From Orychophragmus violaceus (lineage: Eukaryota > Streptophyta > Magnoliopsida > Brassicales > Brassicaceae): a stretch of 64,000 nt of DNA. Shown piece after piece: positions 56,460 to 64,000 of this stretch. A model generated the notes under the pieces. It was not told the DNA's origin. It did no database searches and saw only the letters and a program-made list of their open reading frames with translations. The stretch covers positions 1,493,001 through 1,557,000 of the forward strand of contig CM058240.1 of the NCBI GenBank assembly GCA_030180135.1, written 5' to 3'. Position 1 is the stretch's first letter. Every line of letters starts with the position of its first letter. The translations under genes were made by a program, and so were the position numbers.

Positions 56460-58140
56460 TTTATTTCAAATAACAATGTAAGTATGTTGTTGTACATAAG
56501 TGAGTATTCGATTTTAGAGATTACTTTAGTATTGTGTTACGCAATCTTTTTTTTAGGCCTAAAATTAAATGAAACCCATAAACATATAAAGATGTTTTCA
56601 AATAATTAACTTCATATTCTGTTGGGAAAATAAAGTATATCGTACCCACAAAAAAAAAACCATTCACCATCATGAAATGCAAGAATAGTAAGATCACAAA
56701 AACATGTTCTAAGTATCCATAAAATTTTAAGAAATAACTTTATGTTAACATTTCCGCATTTAATCTGAACTCTAGATACACATATAAAAGCATTCTAATA
56801 TACGTTTAATATTCGTCTATTCTCATACCTCGAAAAACAAAATTCTATTAATACATTGTAACACACGACATAACCAATAATTTGAATGAGTTTTTCTTAT
56901 CTTTTTCTAGACTATTGTTTGCGTAAAATGTATGTTAAAATTGGGCAACTACTTTGGGGATAAGAAGAATGAAAAATTCAACATAAATCTATAATTATAA
57001 TATAGAAAATTAAAAGTTCCAAAAATATAGAAATATATATGATAATTCGAGAAAATTAAAAGTTCCAAAATACTAAAATTATATTTGTAAAATGTGAAAA
57101 TATATAATATATTTAATATTGTTGGGTCATTTGGATATCCGAACGGATCTCTAGTAAGAACCAAAACCGATCGAGACTTGTTGGTAATGAACCATAAGAC
57201 CTAATAGAATAAAATACATATACTCAAACTTGATCCAAACTTGTTTTTTCGGATCGGTATCTGTTTAGATTTTTTTTTATTTGAATACAAATGTGAACGG
57301 AAAATATGGTGTAATATAAACCTATTTATTATATATGTGCTTAATTTTTAATACTTGTATTTTTAAATTAAAACTCAAAAGTTAGTTTATTAACGGTTGA
57401 CTGTTTTATTTTTGTAACTACTATATGTATGTGTATGTGTATATATAGATCGTATTTGTTTAATATTTAGTTTTTCATATAAAATTTTTAAGGGTTTTAA
57501 TTTTAACGATTTGAAACTAATGTTTATATCACAAAAGACTGAAATATTTTTTCATAAATTTTGACAATTTTAATTTGTGATAATTAAAATTTTGAGTTAT
57601 ATATGTTTTCAGTTTAACAATGTAAACTATTATTTTATCTATTAGGTTGATTTTACAAAAAAAAAATATATATTAGGTTCATTTATTTCAAATAACATTT
57701 CATAGTATAACTAACTAAGACAACAATACCATGGAATATTATATTTTATAGTTTAATTAATAATGTGTTACAAAGCCATATTTTGGGCTAAAATATAACA
57801 AAACCCATAAACATAAAAATATGACCGAAAAGAATTAACCTCACATTCGATTAACCAAAAAAAAAAATGAATGTCGTACCAAAAAAAACCTACACTCATC
57901 ATCATCTTAAGTTTCGAAATGTAAGAATAGTAAAATTAAAGAAACATATTCTAAGCATCTATGAAATATTTAGAAATTAAATGTTTTAGTTCTAGACACA
58001 TTTTTCACAATTAATCTGAACTATATTCACGTATAAAAACTTTCTATTATTTTGCTATTATTCTTCTATTCTTATAGCTCAAAAAAATAAATTTTATATT
58101 AATCAATTGTAACATACGGCATGATCTATAGTTTAGGAAA
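56460..58140. repeat. Diverged internal duplication inside the Helitron (56460-56890 and 57690-58135)
   Basis: Both blocks contain, in order, TTATTTCAAATAACA, AAACCCATAAACATA, AATTAACTTCATATTC-like, TCGTACC, AATGCAAGAATAGTAA-like, AATCTGAACT and ACATAACC-like words. They differ by many substitutions, so the duplication is old. It could be two nested Helitron 3' portions. Confidence 0.6.
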
Positions 58141-58729
58141 ACAAATATTATTGTTTGGAAAAGTCTTCCGTTATACTTCACATTTTTTATGAATCTACCA
58201 ACATCTATATTCGAAGACCTAATCGATTCTATAAACTAAAAAATAATTTTGAATATTTCATACTATTTCCTCCTATACAAATTTTTAATTAATATTTCTT
58301 TTAGTCCAAACTTTTGATTTAGTAATGTATGGCCAAATTGTCTTCCATTTTTTAGGGTTAAGAACATAAATGCAACAACGATATTCTAGGAAACTTGAAG
58401 AGAAAGTTGTCCAAGAAAAGGTTCAACCAATAGAAACAATTTTAGAGCCTCAATCAGTCTCAAAACACTCGAGAGAACACAAAATTTTTTGAGAAGCCAA
58501 ACGAAGAGTTCAGTGAGATATATGGCATCTCAAAAAGCAATGTAAAATATTTTTTTCCAAGTACTAAAGACTGGGTAGAGACTGTTTTCTTTGCTGACCT
58601 AAGTAAGATGTGATTTTGGAGCACCACAAGAAGCAAGGTAAATTTTGCCAACTTGGACTTGCTTAGTATGCCAAAAATGTATCCATATATCTAATAATAT
58701 TCTGCAACTTGTGTCACAGACAATGTTTT

Positions 58730-59042
58730 GATGGCATTGTCAAGCCTGTAAACCTGTCTACGGGAGCAGCTGAGAAGGAAACTGAGGCGATGGTACCACG
58801 AGCAATAGCAGCTAGCTATAAGATTAGTGTTGGCAAGGTTTGTCAACAGTGGTTTGTGATATCAAAGTTCATGTGACGAAGAAAAATCATACTACGGTAG
58901 TGACAGCTTACTTTTAGTTGTACCTCTTTGTTTTTTATCAAATCAAACCCATTTAATTTTTTACTCTTGATGCAGCCTGCATTCGTAGCCAGTGATGGTG
59001 CTAAGTCCAGCAATCTGGATTATATGCAGATAATACAATGTT
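58730..59042 (+). pseudogene. Exon-like captured fragment of unknown origin in the Helitron
   Basis: Plus-strand frame from about 58715: CFDGIVKPVNLSTGAAEKET ... RAIAASYKISVGK, then GTTTGTC as donor. After an acceptor TTGATGCAG (58976), PAFVASDGAKSSNLDYMQ follows in phase. A neighbouring open stretch at 58475-58600 reads KFFEKPNEEFSEIYGISKSN. The splice-compatible joint suggests real exons of a host gene. I do not recognise the protein. Confidence 0.4.
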
Positions 59043-59299
59043 CAATCTTACAATAATTTTATATATAGATAGTGTAATGGCATTATCTCTCTTACAGTAG
59101 TGATCCTGCTCCAAACTACAGCCTTCACTGAGATGAGGAACTTGGAGACAAAAAAAAAACTATTGGTTGAGGTCAAAGTTCGCCTCCAATATGTTATGAA
59201 TTTTGGAGAGGGAATCAACCTTAAAATCGGGTTTGCAGTCCAGAGAGAAAAATCATCTTGTCCATACCTTCCGATTTCTTCTAGCAAGCATGTGAAAGC

Positions 59300-60045
59300 T
59301 CCAGCTCCGTATTTGTTTGCATGTTTCTTTTGCTTGATCTTCTTATCTCTAATCACCTTATGTCTAGTCTCCTAAAACTTGAAATCATCAAGTATACATG
59401 TCTTGCTCATATACTCCTTGAAAATCTTTATGATTTTGGTTCCATGTTCCAGATTCACCTGCAACAAAACAATAAATGTTACAGTCTAAAAGCCTGAGTC
59501 AAAGCCATAAAAAGCTTCAAGCTTGCACTTCAAATATGGTCCAATAAGGGTTTAAGTGAAGTTTAACGAACCTCTTTAGTGTCTCTGCTATTAGTGATGG
59601 GCTTGTTCTCGTTATTTGCAAGCGTTATGTGTCTCAAGAGACTGTTTGGTACATCCTTGATGAAATGCCACTTCACAGGGAAGCAACCAATCCATTCATC
59701 TTGTTGCCAATACTTCATTGTCTTGTTGAAATCAACAGGACCTATCATATTCGGAAGACCAACAAATTGCCACTTGCATTCACCTGCTAGACAAAAATCG
59801 ATCAACAGCGAATTACCTAATGTAAATCTATGAGAAAAATTGCATGAAGTCTCCTCATACTGACCGAGAACAGAAGATACACATGCCATTCTTGGGAATT
59901 CTCTTTGGCTTCATAATAAGCAACATTTAACTTCTTGTTGCCAGTTGGTGTGCTCGACCACATGCCATACTATATACTGTTGTGAACATCATTTCGCTGT
60001 ATGACTTAATCAAAAAGAACATCATTTTCTGGTTATCTCCATCTG
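59300..60045 (-). pseudogene. Broken YTH-domain (ECT-type m6A reader) gene captured by the Helitron
   Basis: Minus-strand order: FFLIKSYSE, VHNSI*YGMWSSTPTGN, KKLNVAYYEAKENSQEWHVY, then exon 59786-59572 (QFVGLPNMIGPVDF, YWQQDEWIGCFPVKWH, PNSLLRHITLANNENKP, NSRDTKE) and exon 59459 downward (VNLEHGTKIIKIFKEYMS, ILDDFKF, stop at 59374-59372, then ETRHKVIRDKKIKQKKHA in the same frame). The aromatic-cage segment and introns are recognisable. Disabling changes: a stop in place of Lys before YGMW, one base lost in the NASGQFVG segment, and a stop in place of Tyr after DDFKF. Kept introns show DNA-level capture. Confidence 0.8.
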
Positions 60046-61112
60046 ACATGTCATCCTCTTTCAGCACTACTGTATTCCGATTCTTCGTTCGCCTCAGTCC
60101 GATTCACAGCACAAACGTCTACACACGGACTTGAATCCTTAGCCACAACATCGAGTAACTTCGTTTCGCCTTGCGATTCAGGATTTACTTTCCCCTTAAA
60201 ACCCTTGCCCTCGCAGGAAATCGGATTACACCACGGTTCTTGGCCCAATTTTACGAATCCAACATCGCCGGCGAAGACAACACTGGCCGAAACCTTGTCA
60301 TCAACATACAACTCACCAAAATCATGTATTGTGAAAATAAATAGTGAAAAATTGACAGCGACGATCCCATATTGAAACGTTAAACCTAAGATAGAGAAAA
60401 CTGGAAATAGAGTAGGGAAATTATAGACGAACCATTCAACGATATTCTTCAGCGGTTACTATGCTGCAACAAACCAGAAAAGGGGTTAGGGTTTTGAAAT
60501 TTGATGAAGATAATAGAAAGATGTTGAAAACAAACCTGAATCAGAACGTAGTTAGGTTATTCGGCCTCAGATTTTGTTGAAAATTGAAGAGCCATCGCCA
60601 ATTTCCTGATTTTTAAAGATCCCGAAATGAATGAAAATTGAAGATAAACTAACTCAATAACTTTGATTCATATATCATATACTCGATCGAGATTATGGGA
60701 ATTGGAAATCGGAGACTCAAGAGTGGTTTCTTACCTTGGATCGGTGAGAGATGCAAAGCTCCTATTAAGATGGCCATGAAGCTTTTCTGAGAGAATTGTT
60801 AACGCTTCACGGGAGAGGAAAAGAATACCGTGAAATATAGATTAATATAACTGGAAATTAGAGACAGGCGTTCTTACCGGGAAAGGATGAGAGAAGGAGA
60901 TCTCCAACGTTGATGGTGAAGCTTTTTGGAGAGAAATGGGAAGAAGTTTTATCGAGAGAGAGGGAGAAAGATAAAAAAAAATTGAAGGAATAGTCATCAA
61001 AAAAATTTTGAGAGTAGTGACCAAAATGTTTGACACGCTGGCATAATCCTTTGTTCTGATTGGAGGATTGCTGACTTTTTCTCTCTCATTACTTGTCTTT
61101 TATATATATTAG
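60046..61112 (-). other. 5' part of the Helitron: open frame and splice-like sites upstream of the YTH fragment
   Basis: A minus-strand open frame (60311-60051) reads VDDKVSASVVFAGDVGFVKL ... SSPCVDVCAVNRTEANEESE. GTAAG donors follow at about 60735 and 60875. These look like the 5' exons or UTR of the captured gene, or a second capture. I do not recognise the protein. Confidence 0.35.
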
Positions 61113-61119
61113 ATATCGG

Positions 61120-61810
61120 ACTGTTTTATTTTTCGGTTTAATCTAATCTAGTACCTCATATTTCGTTTTTTTTTTTTGGTTTTGAATAGTATGCTAGAGT
61201 ATATTTGGGCGTTCTGTTCTTCGGGTTCGATACAATTCATTTTTTTTTTCAGATATAGAGATATAAGAATTATTCATGTATTTACAAAATTCAGATCGGT
61301 TTGGATTTTTTTTTTCAGTTTTCAGTTTTCGGATATAAAGATATAAAAATTATTCATGTATTTAGATAATTCAGATCGGTTTGGGTTTCAGTTTTCGGTT
61401 TGGTCCAAATAAAAAACATAAACCATCTAATACATGGAAAATTGGGTTTGGTTTGATTCTTTCGAATAAATTTAGATAATTTAAGTAAAATTTCGGATAA
61501 TTCGAATAAAATTGAATATTTTCAGATATTTCGATTACAAATATTCAAATTATTTTAGATAATTCGGTTTTTTGATAATATTCGATTAATTTTGATTATT
61601 CCGTTATTTTAAATCGAAATAATTATTATTTATAGATATAAAAATTGTATTCAGTTAGTTTTTTTTTTTTGTCAACTGTATTCGGTTAGTTTAGATATCT
61701 ATTCGGTTCTAATTCAGTTTGAATATTTCAGTTATAAAATTTTATGAATCATCTGGATATTTTAAATTTTGTCCGGTTCAATTATGGTTGTTTCGGTTTT
61801 CAATTTTATG
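61120..61810. repeat. TTCGGTT-rich repeat island upstream of HDH
   Basis: The unit B counterpart of 50580-50740 plus 52620-53135. Ends only about 80 bp before the HDH start codon, so the repeat makes up most of the proximal promoter. Confidence 0.65.
61647..61692 (-). mobile_element. Ultra-short retroposed tail (minus orientation), 15-bp target duplication; empty site known
   Basis: GTATTCAGTTAGTTT at 61647-61661 and GTATTCGGTTAGTTT at 61678-61692 flank nine T and GTCAACT, that is AGTTGAC plus poly(A) on the minus strand. Unit A has one uninterrupted copy at the equivalent place (TATATTTTGGTCGGTTTAGA near 52982). GTTGAC before poly(A) is also the 3' end of the 829-bp retroposon at 42261. Confidence 0.8.
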
Positions 61811-61890
61811 CCCAGGCCTATACCAGGCCTAGAAACATGTAGTGAAAGGTCAGCCTGGCCTCCTCCATCCCCTCTCGCAATCCGGGAGAA

Positions 61891-64000
61891 ATGTCCTTCG
61901 ATCTGTCTCGTCTTTCCCTCCCTTCTTCGCCTCGTCTCTCCTTCTCCGCTCAAGCTGCTGATAAGAAAGGTAAATAATTTCGTGTGGGTTTTCGAATTGA
62001 GAATCTCTAAAGCTTGATTTTGGGATTCATTCGATTCAAGTTTTCACCTCTCTACCAAAACTCAAAATTGCATTTTTAACAGGATCCGTTAAGTGCTCGA
62101 TGAAGTCGTATAGATTATCTGAACTTAGTTTCTCTCAAGTTGAAAATTTGAAAGCACGCCCTCGTATTGACTTCTCTTCCATTTTCACCACTGTAAGCTT
62201 TCTCTCTTCTTCTCGCTTGAGATTTTTGTTTCCGATTTCTCTTTATCAGTGACACGAGCTTGTACTATCAGGTTAACCCAATCATTGATGCAGTTCGTAG
62301 CAAAGGAGATATTGCTGTCAAAGAGTAAGTGACTGAAAGACTGATTCTTTATTTGAAAGTCTTTGAATTTCGTTCTTCCTATTCCTCAATAGAGATGGAA
62401 TCATGTAAACCAATTCAACTTGCTTCTAATTTCAGATACACTGAAAGATTTGACAAAGTCCAACTCAATAAAGTGGTGGAAGATGTGTCCGAGCTTGCTA
62501 TTCCTGAGGTAGTAGGTTAACACTGTTTACGTACAAAGTTTTGAATGCTGTTTCATGTGTAGTAAATGAGTTTCCTTTCTTCCTTTTGTATTCAGCTCGA
62601 TTCCACAGTGAAAGAAGCGTTTGATGTTGCATATGACAACATTTATGCATTTCACTTGGCTCAAAAGTCAACTGAGAAATGCGTTGAGAATATGAAAGTA
62701 AGTCCATTTAATCACCTATTAGCTACTTAAGTCTTTAGGCTCATGTTTACTTGTTTCATTTTCTTAGGGTGTTAGATGTAAAAGGGTGTCAAGATCTATT
62801 GGGTCTGTAGGTCTTTATGTGCCTGGTGGGACAGCTGTTTTGCCATCAACTGCTTTGATGCTTGCAATTGTAAGCTCTCTCCTCCTGTTTAATACTTATG
62901 TTTTTTTCTCTTTCCTTATGTAGTTCTGCAATAATGTGGTGTTCTTTTTCTTTGATTCCTCTCTCAGCCTGCTCAGATTGCTGGTTGTAAAACAGTTGTC
63001 CTCGCAACTCCACCAACTAAGGAAGGAAGCATATGTAAGGTAGTACTCTAGCTATTTTCAATATTACTCACGTTTTTTTAAATCTATCTTGCTGGTGAGC
63101 TGATGAGTTTGTTTTGTTGTTGATGCAGGAGGTGTTGTATTGTGCCAAGAGGGCTGGTGTAACTCACATACTTAAAGCCGGTGGAGCACAGGTGTGTTTC
63201 TGTTAGCCTTTTAGCAATTTTTTCAAGCTGGCGATTCTTTTATATTTCTCAGATTTTGAAATTTTCCATTTTGCCTTTGCAGGCTATTGCTGCCATGGCC
63301 TGGGGGACAGATTCTTGTCCTAAGGTATAAATTAGGGTTTATAATATACCTTAGTAGCTTATATCAGACATTTTTTCAGCCAACCACAGATGAAATTTGC
63401 TTCGGTTATTATGGCAGGTTGAGAAGATTTTTGGTCCTGGGAATCAGTATGTTACGGCTGCTAAGATGATTCTTCAGGTACTGATATCGTTCCTCTATTA
63501 CTTCTTGGTTCTAACTTTTTTGGACATTATGAATTCTATTGGATCGAAGTTTTCCTCTTATTTTGTTTTTGTTTTACTTACTTCAGAACAGCGAGGCAAT
63601 GGTTTCGATTGATATGCCTGCTGGCCCTTCAGAAGTTCTAGTAATCGCTGATGAACATGCTAGTCCAGTATACATTGCAGCAGACTTGCTTTCACAGGTA
63701 GTCCTCTCTCACTGGTCATAAAATAAAAGCTACAATTACTCTTTCACAACATAACACATTTTCAGTTTAACACATCAGGATGTGTCTGCCTTATGTCTTA
63801 TCATCCTATTGAACCTGCTAAACTGTACATTTCTTTCTTTTTTTGTTGGTTTCTCTGCAGGCTGAGCATGGTCCAGATAGTCAAGTTGTACTCGTTGTTG
63901 TAGGTGATAGTGTAAATCTCAAAGCCATTGAAGAAGAAATTTCCAAGCAGTGCAAAAGCCTACCTAGAGGAGAGTTTGCTTCAAAAGCTCTAAGCCACAG
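61891..64000 (+). CDS. HDH/HISN8: Histidinol dehydrogenase, chloroplastic (3' end outside window)
   Basis: Catalyses the last two steps of histidine synthesis, histidinol to histidine with 2 NAD, in plastids. Exons: 61891-61969, 62083-62192, 62272-62324, 62436-62508, 62596-62697, 62768-62869, 62968-63039, 63129-63191, 63283-63324, 63418-63477, 63587-63697 and 63861 to beyond 64000. The N-terminus ([20 protein letters not shown]) looks like a transit peptide. Recognisable: [51 protein letters not shown] and the catalytic Glu-His in AEHGPDSQ. No disabling change in the part seen. Confidence 0.95.

Larger units (their letters stand above)
56415..61113 (-). mobile_element. Gene-capturing Helitron, 4699 bp, minus orientation
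   Basis: On the minus strand it starts TCTAATATATATAAAAGACA (61113 downward). It ends with the stem-loop CCGTGCAACGCACGG, GCCAGAAT and CTAG at 56418-56415, between host A and T. Unit A provides the empty site (TATCAGATATTTTAATTTTT near 50614) opposite TTTCAGA|...|TATCGGACTGTTTTA here. No RepHel was found, so it is non-autonomous. It carries a broken YTH gene, a plus-strand exon-like fragment and a diverged internal duplication. Confidence 0.9.
54230..62984. repeat. Segmental duplication unit B
   Basis: Begins in the 3' flank of the second PHD gene. Corresponding unit A sequence ends at HDH exon 7, equivalent to about 62984 here. Near 54355-54460 this unit has an extra small partial duplication of TCTATTAGCTTCTTGTTG and TTATGTTATTCCATGTTAAG. 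Confidence 0.85.

Noticed and set aside
57630..57690. Further tail-only insertion (ATTAGGTT doubled around GATTTTAC-A(10))
   Set aside because: The duplication is only about nine bases in AT-rich DNA and may be chance; not counted with the firm cases.

Overview
This is nuclear plant DNA from the family Brassicaceae. Every multi-exon gene has GT-AG introns (one GC-AG), and the intergenic DNA is AT-rich and full of Helitrons, MITEs, SINEs and a MULE. From memory of the Arabidopsis map, the gene order matches the Arabidopsis thaliana interval At5g64060 to At5g63890 read backwards. It is not A. thaliana itself: several Arabidopsis genes of the interval (RGLG3, DNA polymerase delta, CHR24, TOP3alpha and others) are missing, and the spacers are filled with mobile DNA. 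A lineage with genome-duplication fractionation, such as the Brassica group, is plausible but is inference.

Layout. 1-257: 3' end of a NAC-like gene. 3029-5821: organellar glutamyl-tRNA synthetase. 6996-7708: photosystem I subunit N. 8457-11807 (-): PMT26-type Golgi methyltransferase, with a SINE in its last intron. 13543-15694: TBL14-type polysaccharide O-acetyltransferase, with its promoter side formed by a 64-bp minisatellite. 17646-19678 (-): SAL2-like phosphatase that has lost two metal-binding aspartates. 21636-24398 (-): truncated MUSE13/14-type MATH protein whose last exon runs into a repeat. 26105-28429 (-): intact SAL1. 29525-32411 (-): USP-domain receptor-like cytoplasmic kinase. 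32750-37717: Helitrons, one caught in a recent near-identical 2-kb tandem duplication. 39033-41968: farnesylcysteine lyase. 43561-45098: small MATH/coiled-coil protein. 46299-46781: 76-aa N-myristoylation-type protein.

47692-62984: a segmental tandem duplication. Each unit holds an intronless PHD-finger/acetyltransferase gene (-) and a histidinol dehydrogenase gene (+) head to head. In unit A the dehydrogenase is cut inside exon 7; in unit B it is complete and runs off the window. Because the two units were once identical, each is an empty-site control for the other. Unit A gained a 1.9-kb MULE, and a 0.9-kb stretch that is absent from B. Unit B gained a 4.7-kb Helitron carrying a broken YTH-domain (m6A reader) gene, and two minute poly(A)-tagged insertions.

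Functions are mostly plastid and cell-wall housekeeping: plastid and mitochondrial tRNA charging, photosystem I, pectin and xylan modification, PAP retrograde signalling (SAL1), prenylcysteine recycling and histidine synthesis. The most unusual material is (1) a set of at least five ultra-short retroposed tails, a few bases plus poly(A) between perfect or near-perfect target-site duplications; (2) the dual-unit duplication with its natural empty sites; (3) the candidate SAL pseudo-phosphatase; (4) the exonised intron in the MATH gene; and (5) about a dozen islands of a TTCGGTT-rich repeat, several inside introns.
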